From the NCBI RefSeq assembly GCF_022581195.2, contig NC_061467.1:4092001-4156000 (forward strand): a stretch of DNA of 64,000 nucleotides, given 5' to 3'. Under the pieces are notes generated by a model. It was not told the DNA's origin, made no database searches, and saw only the letters and a list, made by a program, of their open reading frames with translations. The stretch comes from Helicoverpa zea. Its lineage: Eukaryota; Arthropoda; Insecta; Lepidoptera; Noctuidae. Of this stretch, positions 13,001 to 28,040 are shown piece after piece (within the stretch, counting starts at the first letter, position 1; every line of letters starts with the position of its first letter). The position numbers and the translations under genes are program-made.

Positions 13001-14111
13001 CTCTTACCACGTATTTACGTAGAGTTTTGCAAGTTGGGTTACACGCGTAGATATCATTGCATACCGAACATTAAATTTTATATTCTGTTCCGAACAGGTA
13101 TGCAGAAAGCTCGCTAGTAAAATTAGAGTGTGCAGTAAAAACAATCCAAATAACTGTGCAGCTAACGAATTTAAAATTCCTCGTATTGCAATGGAAATTT
13201 AATATTCAATTTGAAGTGAATATAACTCGGTGGCGCGACAATCTGGCCGAACAAAAAGTTCCATTCAACATTTGTAATTAGACGCCACACAGTCGGAAAC
13301 AGAAACTCGGGGATCTTATGTGTGCGCTAGAAATTAACAGACCCTTCTCATTACGAAGATTTTACTGTTATTTTCTGAGATGGAATGTTTTGTATGGCTA
13401 TTCTTTTTTGGTTGTACACTCATAAATACGATGGTTGTATGGAAGTTATAATATTATTTCAAAAATCGTTTCAAATAAATAACAGAGATTAACAATTGTT
13501 GCTGCAATACTAAATTAGAATAATTATATCACTGTTATACAAAAATTCTCCACAATATTCTGTGTAGCCATTACAGCCAACAAAAAGCTTTTAAGGACTC
13601 GACCCAATATTATGCGATTAAAATTCAAAATGAGTTCTATTCCAACTTTTATTCATCGCAGTAAAGTTCTTAATCTAGCAGACACTGGCACGTTGTGAAT
13701 GGAATTCTTTGAGCATGAAAATCCATCTTCTTATGCATTTTTGCATTAACTCACCGTCCGTCGCGCAGTCTACTTGCCATTGATACCGTCGCCACTGCCT
13801 TCATACTCATGCAAGCTTCTTACGCCTCTTCACTGGAGTATCTTTAATCTTTTAATGATCTGTGCGTGTCATCGAAATAACGGAAATCGTAATACCGATA
13901 CAGTTCACCTGTAAACAGAGTTTGTGAGTTTTTTTTTTCCATTTTAATATTCAGTATTAGATCGCGTTGCAGGTAGAGTGGTACACACGTCGGGACGTGC
14001 CGGCCGACGGAGAAAATAACTCAATTAAGTTTTACATTCAAGAGTTCCACGGACGTGGATAAATGCGGTTATCACAATTATGCCGTGTCCGTGGAAACTA
14101 ACGAGTTACAC

Positions 14112-14201
14112 CGGCACTCGGTAACGTGGCCCGTTTTTTTTTTTTGTAATTTTAAAATAAAATTATATTACGTTTCACAGATTACGTTACCGAGTAACCG
14201 G
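14112..14201. repeat. Imperfect inverted repeat around actcggtaacgt
   Basis: Left arm ccggcactcggtaacgt (from 14112) pairs with acgttaccgagtaaccgg (to 14201), with a two-base mismatch block. The loop of about 55 bp holds a T run and an AT-rich stretch. A related shorter pairing (tccacggac against gtccgtgga) lies just left. It could be a small MITE, but no target duplication was identified. Confidence 0.55.
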
Positions 14202-17200
14202 TTGCCGTACCGTGTATTTCGTGATAAATGTTAGAATAGCATACTGAACTGACTGCGAAACGTTTCCACGTATTTGGATGTTTGTTTATTCGAATATTGT
14301 TGTTTGCGAAATAATATTTGTAGCCATCAGTTTCATTTTGAAATTACAAAATAATACCTAATCATAGCGCTAATACCATTTATTCGCCATGACTATCCCT
14401 GAAAAAGAAAGTAGTTAAAGTAGTGGGTAGTGTGTGGCGCCACGCTGAGCAGCGGCAGGGTTCCGCAGCAACACGCGCGCCTAATGGAGGGGCCGGCAGC
14501 GCGCCGGGGGGCTATTACACCCAGCTCTTATTGAACATCGACTTTCTTAATAACGAAGAATTAAGCCTTCTCTCTAACATACGCGAGGATACAATTTTTG
14601 AAAAACTACTCGCCTTTTTTCCAACAGGCAAGACTTATAACTGTTCTACTTCATCCCACTTAATCCAAGCTCTTATAGATTAAAGCTGAGCCGTCTGATA
14701 GAACTGGTAATATTTCAGATAGTGCAGACTCTTTCAAAGAAAAGGGGAAGAACTTTTCTGAATGAACTCATGATTATGTAAGGACAAGCCTGTCTGCTGT
14801 TCGTACCGAGAGAACTCATCAAATGACATCTACTACAAACTCATATGAAGCAAAACTTACGTCAAGAATATTTATGACTTTTTACATACAAGGTGAGGCA
14901 GGCTTAAACTAGGTACATCTATTAAAGTTTGTCTAACCCGATCGGCGACAAGTACAAACATCTACGTACATTCCGTCAAGTGAAATACACTCGATTCACC
15001 ACAACCTGACGGCGGAACTTCCGAGATCGACGTGTCGACTAACAACTGTTCGCGAACAAACTACACACAATTATACACCTTATGTAACAACTTTAAAGCA
15101 CCAAATCGTTTAAAGCGAGTAGTTTATTTAATTCTTTGACAACGATGTTTCACAGCCACTTAAAACTTTTGAGTGAATAACAAATCTCCTCCGAAAAGTC
15201 TATTCGACGAAGTTATACTGTTAAATTGTTTGTCGGTAGACAGAGAAGGTCTTTTAAAAAGTTAAAGGTTGAGAGCATATAAAGGGATCAGGTGGGGCGC
15301 CGGACGCCGGACAGTGGGCGTCGGGCGCTGGGTGTCGCTGCATTATCATGCTTTATTTGCAAATAATAACGATTAAAAGCCACTATAAAGTTTATCGATC
15401 TCCTGGTGACAGTTCCATCTCAAATTCATAAACAAGAGTTAAAAATTACTATAAATAATATAAATATCTAAAGAACATAATTATAATCACATAGGTTTAC
15501 TTCAACCCTAGAACATCAAAAAGCTGGAACTACGCCGACTTGAATTAACCATAACATTGGGGAAACGTGTCGAAGTGGCAACTTGACAAAAAGGTTTCAG
15601 TGATTGATGTCCTTCCCCCTTCCCCCACCGACCAACTACCTACTAGAATTATATGTAATACGATCCATATTACTACTTGATATCGTTACCATCTTTATAA
15701 TATGGAAATGAACATTATAACATAGAAATGAACATAATAAATATTCTTGATTTTATCACTTTTCCTGTCGGTAATTGTTTATTGTTTATTATCTCTACTA
15801 ATTTGAAAAACACAACCCTAAAGCCAGAGATTTGAGTGAATTATGTAACAACCGAAAATATAACTATAAAAACTGATTTCGCAACGAGTAAGTTCAAATA
15901 CGTATTTATCCGTTTTCCTTATATTCTTGATGAAAATATAAAACGGAAAGGTTAATTAATGTTTCACTCAGTTTTCTGTATCTCTATATAAATTTTCCAT
16001 CATCCATGATAGGTCTGTTCCAGTTTCCAAAAATAGCTGGTTATTTTTTGTGAAGTTCAAAATATATTACGGCTACATGAAGTATCGCTGGCGTTCATCG
16101 TTTGCGGTCAGTACCTCATTACTCGATGCTCACAACTGCAGAGTTCACTAAACTTTACAAGACACACCTAGGAGGTATCCTACGAACAATTAGGATTCGT
16201 AATTTACTCGCCGAGACAAAAGCCATACGACCGCTGATAAAACTTGTCAGCATGTAAACTAACCGTACAAGAGAAAAGAAACAAATAGTGTATTTATTTA
16301 ATTACTGGCGCAGCAGTTGACAAATCCATTTACCACGAGACTCGGTATTATCTTTTGTTGTCTGCGTCTGAGACCAATCAATTACTCTGCAGTCGCCAGT
16401 GGGGAGTTGATTACTGTTCCACTACTGATGTAGACGTAACGATATTGTCCAAATGCATCAGTGTAAGGCTATCATTGCGATTACGTCTTTAGCATTCATC
16501 GAGCGGATGTTTCGCATGTACGTACTGATTCTATCGATGCCTACTCGGTTCCGTAGTGTAGCACGTGTTTATCTGATGCTATTTGTAACGCAAAATGTAA
16601 ATGATAAGGGAATGATACAAACACTTTTATTGATCTTGCTTGCTGTTAAGTAACGTCGTAAGTCGATCGTTTGCCAATTGAGTACTTACTACACGGCCGT
16701 TCTGGTTTGTATCTTATATATCGCTATAAAGTAGGTACGTACATTAAATAAAACTAAAAAAAATAATTCACGAAAAACATTTAACAATATTTATACGTAT
16801 ATTAATAACAAATTTATCTTGTCACAGTTCATAAAATAAACTTCCATTGAAAAGGCGCCAAAAGATCCCTTATCTCGGTTACAGCCTCTTTGAATAACGA
16901 TCCAAAGTGTAACCCCATCGCGGCGGTTCTTTGATGTCCTTTAATTATAAAAGTTTTTCTCGTAAAGGAAAACTTTTACAAGACGCGCAGAAACACTGCA
17001 CACAACGCGTGGAGAAACCACCGACTTATGATTCTATTACTAAACTCGCTCACAAGTCACCATACAATGCCGGGCTCGGTTTAAGAACTTGTTTATAAAA
17101 CGCGTTTGCAATCATGTTTAAGTAAGACAACTTTATTCTTGCTGCGTTAGGACTCTTCACATAATGATTACATACATATTATTGTAAAGGGCTTCCTCAT

Positions 17201-19265
17201 ACGTTTTATTACAAAACTTCGGTTTCGTGTTGCCTTTATGGGAGTCACTTTTCTTTTGCATAGCTTTCATATACATCCACATTCACGCTTGTTTCAGTAT
17301 TTAGAGAAAACGAGAATTTATGTTGTTGGATCTATTTTACATTCACATTGTCTTTGGCATCACGTCCCGTCGAACTGCGTAAAGTTCATTTGTCAGGGTC
17401 TTACATTTTACCATAAATTCTCAAACGACACTTTCTAGACTGGTTGTCGCAAGTATGCCAAAAATGCGGGCGATTCCTACCTACTTTCCCGTTTACAAAG
17501 CGGAGGGTTCATAGTACCTACTTAATAATGTCCGCGCCAAGCTTTGCTCCTATGCTTTGTAATTAGCTGTTGAGCTCGGCATTACAGCGCTGACTTCTGT
17601 CACTTTGTTTTTTGGCGTATAAAGTTGTGGTCGGTTTCCTTTTTATACGGAACTTTCCGTTGTGTTTATTCTCTCTTTAAAATCAAGACGATTCTTTACT
17701 TGAATAAAAAAAAACGTAAAAAGGACGAATTATACATACATCAACATTCCTTCGACGCTCAATTTCTTTTACTCCTGTTTTCAGAATGTTCATTGGAATT
17801 TTATCGGGCGATTCCTATTCCTTTTGCAAACGTTGAATTATTTATTGAACATAATATCTTCCATTACTATTTTGTTTCAACTACATAGAATACATGAGGT
17901 ACGTAATCGCAATGGGTTTGTTCATAATACATTCATCGTTGTATTCAAATAAAGGGCAAAAGAAAATAGAGTTGTGGGCAGCAGCAAAGTAGGGCGCGGT
18001 GGGCCGCGCGTATCGATCAGACGCTAAAACAAGCTCGACGCCGACGTCTGTCTAGCCATTGCCTAGCACACCCTATACAAAGCCTACATCACCTGCGACT
18101 CTCTGTGTTCCTGGTACAATGACCCAGTAAAACGATTCCGGGACATGTTGATTGAAACTTGAAATAGCGCTGTGTTTTATGGAATTGGATTGGAAAGGGC
18201 AGAGTTACGAGTGGACGCGGTTGAGTAGTTACGATCCGATCTAATAGTTATTCACTCTATTGTTTAAATAAAAGGTTGTGGGAATTAAATCGCTCAACTA
18301 TTTGATTTAGGGTATATTGGTAAGGTTTAGGGTTTAATTTGCATTCAATTGTAAAGTAAAAAGGTTTTCGACAAAATTACCAGAATTTAGGAAATTGTTG
18401 TAAACTTCAGTCTTTGAAAAAAAGAGTAAATATGTATTAGAATAATCAAGGTCTGAAATCGTGACATTTTGCATAATGTGAATAATGGTTCAATTAACAA
18501 TGAAAACCACTTATGGAAACATGATCGTGCTACATAACTATTAAATTCTCATTTGCCTTTGGTAAATGGAAAAATGGAATAAACCCCAAAGTCTCGAATT
18601 ACTAATCGATGACGTAGATTTGTTTTACTTCCGAACTGAATCTCCCTCATTATTGTTCAATGTGATGAATCACTCGAGATAGACGTTTCATTCAACACAA
18701 AGTAAATCAAATGTCGAGTCGAGAGCAATGCGTCGAAAGCTTTTATTAAACATACTATTTGTTTAGCGTTTTATTTCAGTTTATTCATAATGGACATGTT
18801 AAGCGAACGTTAATCGTTCATTTTGGTAACAGAACCACTACTCATCGCATTTAATGTTAGTTTTCAACAATAAATGTGAAAAAGCCTGTAAAATGTTAGC
18901 AAGCAATAATATTCGTAGTTTTTTTGCGCAACAATTAAGTTACTTTGAGAGACTCGTCTCAGTATCTTGGTTCCTGGCCCAACAAGAGGCGAGCCATCTC
19001 GGGCCGCGTCGGTCATAATTGTGAACGTAACAAACATTCCGACAACTGCGGTCACGTTTATTCCCCTTTAATGAACCGTTAGTGGTATAACCATTCGTAT
19101 TGCAAACGTTTTCTTACTGCTTTACCGCTGTCATGAATGTCCCTATGCACTTAGGTCGTCCATTAAGGCCAATGCAACGTTCTCTGACGGAACGCGATCG
19201 TAAAACCTTTATAACATCCTTCCAGCACTTGTAAAGCGTTTTGAGAGTCCTCGTCGTTTTATGCG

Positions 19266-19292
19266 ACCCCGCATTACCCCGCATTACCCCGC
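19266..19292 (+). repeat. 10-bp tandem repeat, 2.7 copies
   Basis: The unit accccgcatt is repeated twice and followed by a partial third copy. A minor minisatellite with no evident function. Confidence 0.9.
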
Positions 19293-22069
19293 ACTATCTC
19301 CACTTTTTTGTGTCTCAGTGTGATCATACAGTCGTCGCTAAGTATACAAGTTTATACATAAAGACGTCTGTACTGGATATCGCGAGCGCTCACTTTAAAT
19401 GAAAGTATTTTGAAGTTACGCCTCGTTAGTCTACCCGCTTAGAGAGATCTTATCTTTGGCTCTAGCCAAACACTTGTTACTTTATATTCGTTAGTGTAAC
19501 TTAAAACCTTTTCCTATATTTTGGCAAGTCTGAAGCAGTACAAATGCAAATTATACTTAAGGAAACAGACTTGGAAATAGTATGCTAATGAATCAAATAA
19601 TAAAACTACACAATGCTTTAGCTGTGTACAAACCGCACGATTTATAGAGCATCCTAAAGCATTTAGTGTAGCTATTTGTACGATGCACAAGTAAACGTAT
19701 TAGGACAACAAACCAATGTCGGGTAGCTGGCGGGCGCCGCGCCAAGAAGCCATAGCTCCACACTTGACATATTCGCCCGGAATCCTTGGTTCAAAGCGTT
19801 TTAATACTATGCAACTACTAAAAAGTGTAGGATTTGGCGAATGAGCGCTTATTAGAGGTCGTGATTTGCTAGCCCCAAAGATAAGTTTAATCAGAGTGCC
19901 ATTAAGTTTTACTGCTTCGCCGGGTGCATACGGTTTATGGCGGGTTGGGGCGACATTGTCAACAGATCTTGCGACGCTCTTTACGGCTGCTGAAACGTTG
20001 CTTTAACGGTTTTATAGTTTTCGTCGTTTCGTCTCGCTGGCGGTCACAGCGCCCTTAATAGCCGAAGCTAAGTGCCCGCTCGGGGCTTCGTTGCCCTTAA
20101 GAATGACTGTTTTTCGTTCATACATACTGAGATTTCCATCTCGAGTATCGTAAAGAATTTTATTTTTATGTTTTTACTTATACTGCTAGCTGGCACTATT
20201 GCTGTTTTCAATATTGCGAGAAAGCCAACCTTTCTATATTTTTGCCTTGAAATACAAAAGCAAAACATTAAAGCTCTCGCGTCCCACCTAAAACTTAACT
20301 CCTTGAAAATCAAATAGAAAACTAATTATTCACACTTATGCAAAGAACGTTTCACTTTAAAAGGTAACACATTTGTGAGGATTCAGTCGTTCGGCGACGC
20401 CTTCACTCATAGCCGTTATAGGTAACATGCACAGCCGAACTGTAAGTCTTCTTTAATTAAACGGCGGTGCAGTGACGCAAAGCGCAATCACGCGGTGACG
20501 CATGTCGGCGACGGCGCGATGCAGCCTCACGTCAACTGCAAGCCTCACAATATTAATTTGTAGCAACTAATTAATTAATAACATGTGCACATTCCGCCAT
20601 TAATCAGACGGTCACGTTTGTCGCGACTCGCACGGCCTCGCAACACCACTTCTCAGTAGCTGATTGGAGCTTCGACGACGCAAATTGGTTTTATTTACTT
20701 GACGTGTAGTTCATTTACTTACTTCTTCACATAGGAGCGCCGAACGGCTTCACGACTCGACTTGCCTTATTGAATTTAAAAAGCTTTGAGCTTTTTCTGT
20801 ATAGCGAGGACGCTTTCGAACTCGACTTATGTTTGAGCATATCATTCTGTGAGACTTTTGCAATGACATCAATAAAAGAGAGAACTTTAACAATATATTG
20901 AGTATCTCGAAGCCTTAAATGATAACTTAGTAATAACTTTGCAAATCTGTCTTAGTTTAGATAAATCAAAGGTTGGACGTTTGTCGAGACTATTTTCAGT
21001 GAGTTTTTCAAGAGCTCCCAGCATGCGCTATGCAGTAACACAAAGAATCCAAAATCCCATTTGCGCAATTGTTTCTAAACTCAGTTGTAAACTTTAACTT
21101 TCAAAGCGTGGACGAGACTACTTTATCTCTGTTTTTTCTAGACATATTAATCAGATCAATACTAAACTTAGACTGAAACTATTTACAGAGGTATTTACAA
21201 TATTTATCTATGAAATGACGTGGAACGGTGGCCGCCTATTCAAAACAACTTATCAGTCGTTAGTGAATGTCAACATTCCAACAACAGGGGATCCCGTTAT
21301 CTATTACGTAGATAGTGGTTGATAAGTGGGACGCAAATAAAACAAACTATCGCATAATATCCTCACGTAAGGGGTAGTTATGACGTTTCACAACGCAACA
21401 AGTAGAGGCAGGCGCCAGCCAGCCGCCGACGTGTGGCTACGAAAGGAATTTCAATCTGGTCGTGATGACCTGAGCAAAGGCGCAAATTACACACGAGCGA
21501 CCGTCTTTTATTACCCTTAACGTGCTTTCTCGAATATTCGAGAAGTTCATTTGTGAGTGGACGCCATAAATTTATCCTATACACTTAGTTAGTTAGGGAT
21601 TTATCAGGCTTTGTTAGCTCCAGTAAAAAGAATATTGCAAAGCTACACGCCAAGCCATCTATAACAAAAACATCAGAAAACTAATATTAGGTACGTGTTA
21701 AACGACAGAGCGTCTAATATGTAGATAGAGACATAACAATCGAGAGTGCTTAACGAAAGAGTCGATATTGTTTTGTTTGAACGTAAATACTGAGCGGCGT
21801 GGCCTGCGCAACAAGTAGGGCGACGCGTCGGCGCCATCACATATTGGAATTAGTGAACCAACCTTCATGGATAACGTCGAAGGAAATTCAAATTACGTAC
21901 TAAACCTCTTTGGACGAAACTGCTTTGGAAATACCTTCGAACTTGCACCATTATAGGTAATTGGTTATTTTATTACCATCAAGTTCCTTTAATAATTTGG
22001 TCAGGCAAGTACCAATGCAACTTTTCTAAGTCTGTATGTACTTTCTAAGTATATCTTAGACACCATTGG

Positions 22070-22320
22070 CTGTGTTTCGGATGGCACGTTAAACTGTAGG
22101 TCCCGGCTGTCATTGAACATCCTTGGCAGTCGTTACGGGTAGTCAGAAGCCAGTAAGTCTGACACCAGTCTAACCAAGGGGTATCGGGTTGCCCGGGTAA
22201 CTGGGTTAAGGAGGTCAGATAGGCAGTCGCTTCTTGTAAAGCACTGGTACTCAGCTGAATCCGGTTAGACTGGAAGCCGACCCCAACATGATTGGGAAAA
22301 AGGCTCGGAGGATGGATGAA
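22070..22320 (+). mobile_element. RTE-type LINE, 5'-truncated 3' end
   Basis: The stretch with gtcagaagccagtaagtctg, ggtatcgggttgcccgggta and tggaagccgaccccaacatg, ending aggctcggaggatggatgaa, matches from memory the 3' terminal part of a very common lepidopteran RTE-like non-LTR retrotransposon with a short ATGATG-type tail. Only about 250 bp remain and no reverse transcriptase is present, consistent with 5' truncation on insertion. It lies in the same orientation as the MMP gene. The assignment rests on recognition, not a database search. Confidence 0.7.
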
Positions 22321-25300
22321 GTTCCTTCAATAATTTAAATTTCTTAAAAGGTTACTTTCATTATAATATTTATTCAATTTTACGAAATAGTGGACTCTTA
22401 CCATCTTCCATACTTTTTAAATCAAAGTTTAAAGTGATGACTAAAATAATATTGAGATAGACTGATATTGCTATTGCTACGAGTGCTACGGAGCTACGAA
22501 CGTGCTACGGAAGTTTCTGATTGTATTTAGTTCAAACTAACAAACTGGTTATCCATACACAAGCTTGAATCCCGAAGTAGTTAACAATATAATATTAATT
22601 TCATTTTCTTACCAAACATTTAGTTTTAATTGAATAATGTTAAATAAAATATAATTTTAAATCTCTAGCTCAAAAGGATAAATATGTGTTAGAAATACAT
22701 AAATAAATAACTTCAGATGTCGTAAGTTTTTCCTCAACACTTAATACAGCCATAAAAATAAATTTTAAATATTTATTTTAACTATAAATAAAACTATATA
22801 TACACTACGTAATGAGCAACAGCACAAACAGCTTATCGCAAAACAGCTACACACAATACTCTAATCGGTTATCTTTTCTATATAAATAAATTATAATAAA
22901 TTACAAAACTGAACTAAATAATAACGTTTCCGCTGACAATATTTATCTGAGCGCCGATACCCGCGGCTGATACCGACAGTGCGAGACAAGTGTTGGTAGA
23001 CGCGTCGGCGCAACAAAATAAATATGAATTATCATTGGTGGAATAACAAGGCCGCAGAGCTCCGGTACACCTACGAACGCAGTCTCAGGGGCGCGCCCTA
23101 ATAGCAGTCCACTTCCACTTTATTAAATTTCTTCGCAAATACACTTTTATTGTCGACGGCCAACGATCTTTGTAAAGGACATCGTTGTCTTCACTCGTTT
23201 GTATCGTATGCAAACACTGGAACAAATGGGGGCCGCCCTTACTACGTTTTATGATTTTTATGGACGAAACCAAGTACTCGCATAAAATACGATGCAAAGA
23301 ATGCTCTCGAGCAGAAATATTCATGTTGACACAGTCAGTCTGCAAATGCAGTCAAATGTTTTTGTTCCGTAAATGAATAAATAATGAGGCGGCATTGGAC
23401 GGTAATGGTAATACTGCGCTCCATTTTATAACACATAATTTAATGAGATGTGAAACTGTAACAATATTGTTACAATCAATTATGAATTCAATTTGTTGCA
23501 ATGCTAATGCTAGTGCGAGTTTTGTCGTAATTGAGTCCCCGGTTATAAAAACCTTTAGTGAGTATGGGATCGAATAAGTAAACATAAGCGCGTACATAAC
23601 TTAGTAGAGTGAACAATTTACTGCGTACGTTTAGGACTATCGTGTGATGCCTCTTCACGCCGCCTTATGGCTTCCTAATGAAGTTGTCGCCGCTTGCTCT
23701 GTGTGCGTGCATGACGTCAACACAAATACGTCTGTGTAGTGTGTATGTGTGTGTGCGGCATGTTATCGGTCTCCGTGTATGTGCACATTTTAAGCTAAAG
23801 GTCTTACCGATCTATAATTACTGTGCGATCGATTTCCTTCGATAACACAAGCGTGAATATGTTTTAATATTGCCAACGATTTTTAGCACATTAACACAAC
23901 CACGTAAAATAAATGTGTGGAAGGTACTTTCTGAGCAATTGTACATTGTTCATGTAAAGCGTGAAAATTATTTAATTAAGTTAAAACTTAAAAAGTTAAA
24001 AAAAATATCGTAAATCTTTTTCAAATGGAAGAAAAATCAGTGTGTTCAAAATCCTATCTCACGCAACTAAAAGATTATCATAATAAGATAGCAACCCTGA
24101 TATTGCCAGCACTCAAGCAGACTAGAGGTTCGTCTCGAACAAATTGGCGTGATGCCCCCGCCATATTAAGTTAATATCCCCCATCCCCACTTTTACTTCA
24201 CTTGAACACACTAAATTCACTATTTCACTGTCATAATTAACTTAAGTCGGTAATAAAGGTTATTAGACATGATTAACGTGACTTCAGAACTTCCATTACA
24301 TTTTTAGTACCTATCAAAACAGAGAACCCTTTAACTCGTCTGAAAGTCAGACATTCTCGAATCAGGCAACTAAAGTAGTTATTACGTAAAACTGTTTTTA
24401 AAGGAAAAAGTAATTTGAATTACTTATCTGTTACGTGTCAGATTGTTATGAGAAGATATCTTACATTGGCCCATTTCAGCTTTGGTTTAAACGTAAGTCA
24501 AACTTATTGAAGTTTTTAATTGCAAAACTTTCCCTGTACTGCGTCAGAATTACTCTGAAATATTTCACCGTAGCAAACACGAGTAAAAACTATAATCAAT
24601 ATCCCGAGCCCTACATTTTTCATTAACGGAGGTAAGGGTGTGGGGAATAAATGCCAGTGCTTCAGTAGGGAAAGTTAGGGTGGCACGGGTAACTCAAGGG
24701 GTGAGGGGGGCGCTGTAGAACAATGGCCACCATGACATTTAGCATGGAAGCGATTGTCACGGCCCGTTAGAGTCGCGAGCCACTGGGCGTACAACCGTTC
24801 TCCGCATAGGTTCCCTCAAATACTGATTGTCATAGATTGTCGTCTTCATTTTTCAAATTCTGCTATGCATTCCCTAATGGCTTGAAATAAGTCTTAAGGC
24901 CTAAGCAGAAAATTCAAAAAATATAATGTGATAGCAACAAAGTTGTCAGTATCTTTAGACATTGTTCCGTGATTCTGGTTACATAACGTAGATGGGCACG
25001 AACGGCATTAACAGTTTGCGAAAGTTATCATCGAGTAATACTGAGCTCATAAGCAGTAACATAAGGATGCGAACGAAAACATAAGCTGTTTAAATATTTT
25101 AGGCACATTTTCTGTGCAAAAAGCAAAGCGGAAAAGTTTATTGGAAGAATAAATTGGGACTAAAAAGCAGGGCGCGCTTGCTCGAGTTTCTCTCGAGGGT
25201 GGGAAAAAACAAATTGTTGCTAGATGGTAAGTAATGCCGGGGACGTGCCGCAACGACTCGAATTACTTCATTTTACTTAGACCTGCAGGTGTAGCCAGTG

Positions 25301-26303
25301 CCACAAGCCGCACAGCCGCAATCAAATTAAAATTTAATTGTCAAATTAAGGACATTAATGGCGGGTTTTTTCGGTGGTCGGCAAACAAGTTAATTAATTT
25401 TTTGGGCTGCTCGAATACTTGCATACATAAAACAAAATTGAATTTGTATGTCATCCCCAAAAAAGTTTTACATATCTATGTTTGATGGAAAATATGTATT
25501 CTGTAAGCAGTTTGGCACTACGCTGAGTCACGAGATCCTGAGAATTTTTAGTGCTCACCTGCCGCCAGACACCTGCGGTGTGGCATTGTGTAACTACGCG
25601 AGCATATTCAACAGCACGACCAAATGTTACTTTTATGCACTTTGTGCGACAAACACATCGGAGCACGTCGGACTATAACAAAAGAGTAACTTCTTTAAGA
25701 ATATGACTTATAATAACCCCGTCTTAGACCACACATCTAACAGATTGCTTTATTTTATATCTACTTGAAATATAACCGAGCCATTAGTCAGTGATTCGAA
25801 AGGTCTGTAACATTATTGAAAATGAAAAATTATTGTCGTGGAAATTTTCAGTCTGAGCCATCTAACGAGGCAATTAAAGTTGAATGAACTCTATACCGCC
25901 ATCAGAAACTATCGATATATCTTCTAAGTACTTTATCAGCCGCATTTATACTGCTTCTGGTTATTCAATACGATTTCTAACGACCAATGATTGGAAAATT
26001 AATCTGACTGTAGCGGTGCGCTTTGAAATATTTATTTCATAAATATACAGCTCAGGTAAATACTCAATTATAGAGCTCTTTGAAATAAATTCAATAATAT
26101 AATTGGAGTCAACTTGGCATCCGTTGTAAACAAATTCCATCAACATACGACTTAAACATATTGCTCTTTATAAAATGAGTGCGGATTATCACGAACGCAC
26201 CGATTTTATCCTTACATGGGCGTTTAATTCTCACTATACTTACTTTGCAAATGGCAGGGATGACAAACATTTAAGTTTAATATTGACGTGGACAATTAAG
26301 TGG

Positions 26304-26321
26304 CGGACGGACGGACGGACG
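26304..26321 (+). repeat. CGGA tetranucleotide microsatellite
   Basis: Four tandem cgga units followed by a degenerate fifth (cgggacgg). Confidence 0.9.
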
Positions 26322-26803
26322 GGACGGTGGGTAGACTCGTTTACATATTACAATAACTCGGAGACCGATGCTGCTGACAAGCATTCACTAGATAATCGCC
26401 TGCATTGTTTGCTGAACCCCTAATGCTTTTAAACCCGCCTAATCTTGCTTGTAAAGGATCTTTATTTTGGATATTAAAACGTAATTAAGTTGTCTGTTTA
26501 GTTAAGATTTTTTATTATATTCGCACATTTCTGTAATGAGTTGTCAAACAGATATGTAAATGTGTTGCTAACCTTAACCAAACTAATAAATTATAGAGAC
26601 ATGTTATTTTGACTTTCCACCATATATCCGACGTCACGTTTCCGCTGAAAGCCTTACTGGTTCCGTAAGGGAAAAATGTAGCCCCATAAACCTAATAAAT
26701 AGTTGAAGACGCATAGGTTTATTGATCGTTTCGTATGAAGCGAAAATACTCGTACGTGTACTAATACAGTAAATAAAGTATTAACGAATTTTTATTACAA
26801 GTA

Positions 26804-26844
26804 CCACCCCCGCGCCCTCGGCCCCCCTCACTCGCGGGGGGTGG
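26804..26844. repeat. GC-rich hairpin in AT-rich DNA
   Basis: ccacccccgcg (26804-26814) pairs with cgcggggggtgg (26833-26844) with one bulged G and an 18-base C-rich loop. G and C runs stand out from the surroundings. No function is assigned. Confidence 0.6.
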
Positions 26845-28040
26845 CTGTTATGTAGGTATTTTTATTTTATGCGGTGACACTCTGAACCCCAATAGGGAAA
26901 TTGGACTGATACTACTTTTAAGGGTTTTTTAGACATCAACCGCGGTTTTATGTTTAAACCAATATTGCGTCTTTATGTTTTTTATGCTTTACGACATTGC
27001 CAGTTATTATATTTATTTATTGCATATGGACAAGTACGGACACAAGAATGGAAAAGTTATCGATAACAAAATAAATTTTAGAATTACTTTGTAATGAAAA
27101 AGACTTACTAAAGCTTTAGATCGAAATTAAATTGAACAAGCTTTTATGGTAAGCCGGCAAGCCCACAGGTTGGTTATAAAAGAGCAAGAACTACGTTTAT
27201 CGCGTTTAGATTGCTGCTCGGGAATAAATTGGGTGTGAAATAAAACTAAGTAGCTGAAAGTTTAACATGGCTACGCGCGACGGCGGCGCGGCTCGGTGCT
27301 ACGCGCGTAGCAGTTGGTAGCGAGCGAAGTTGTAGCACTGTGGCCCCGCGGCTACGACGGACAACTTCTTTCGTGTGCCGGTTTTGTATTTCGTGAACTG
27401 ATGTTCCGCCTCAGATTTTTCAATACATCTCAGTTGTATATCGCTGTTTTAATATTGTTGAGGAAACCAAACTCAAATACGAAAGTTCACGCGTTTGTTT
27501 CTTATTGTGTAATAAATCTTGTGAAACTTATGGAGAACACAAAACTTGAGATTTGTAATGTAATGTCATAATAAGGTCTGAAAATAGAAAATAAGGATGT
27601 TGGCTGAACCTAAAATTCACCCCATAACATTGTTTTGGTTCCATAAATATATCAGCACACAAATTCACCCTAAAACTTTTGAAGTCAGAACAAATTATAG
27701 GAACCGTTGTATACGTCATATGTACAACTTTATATTTTGTCTGTAGTTTGTTGCACGCGGATACTTGGCAGCTGTCACTCCAAAAGTCAATTTGGTCAAA
27801 TGACTGCGTATAAAGGCGAAGTTGTATCTAGTGCGGGCCAAACGAGCTTGCGGAAATAAAACAAACAACTGTCATCAGCGACAACTCCTCCACCATCACA
27901 CTACGCGAGGAGTATTGATTATTCTTGGAACCGCGGCTCAGATACCCACCAAACCCGCTTAGATAGTGGACCTCTCATACCCTCGAGACACCACTACTCC
28001 GCCCAACGAAACGCAAAACTAACCAAAAATACTCTTTTTA

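Larger units (their letters stand above)
10031..22069. other. Non-coding block with scattered GC-rich patches
   Basis: Short GC-rich patches lie near 10600-10690, 12720-12850 (repeated ctcgag words), 14430-14515, 17990-18050 and 20460-20540. None encodes a recognisable protein or has paired splice sites. They may be regulatory or remnants of elements; the sequence alone does not say. Confidence 0.5.
22321..28040. other. Non-coding block
   Basis: AT-rich, with minor simple repeats (gtgtgtatgtgtgtgtg near 23740 and the CGGA run). A gctacgcgcg/cgcgtagc-rich segment near 27270-27330 resembles words at 1015-1050 and 44820-44930. No gene was recognised. Confidence 0.5.

Noticed and set aside
14423..14683. 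86-codon frame rich in Gly and Ala at the start.
   Set aside because: No ATG at its left end, no flanking splice signals and no family resemblance.
25560..25600. Frame reading DTCGVA, resembling the MMP cysteine switch (PRCGVPD).
   Set aside because: The conserved Pro-Arg before Cys and Pro-Asp after Val are missing, and no propeptide helix residues flank it.
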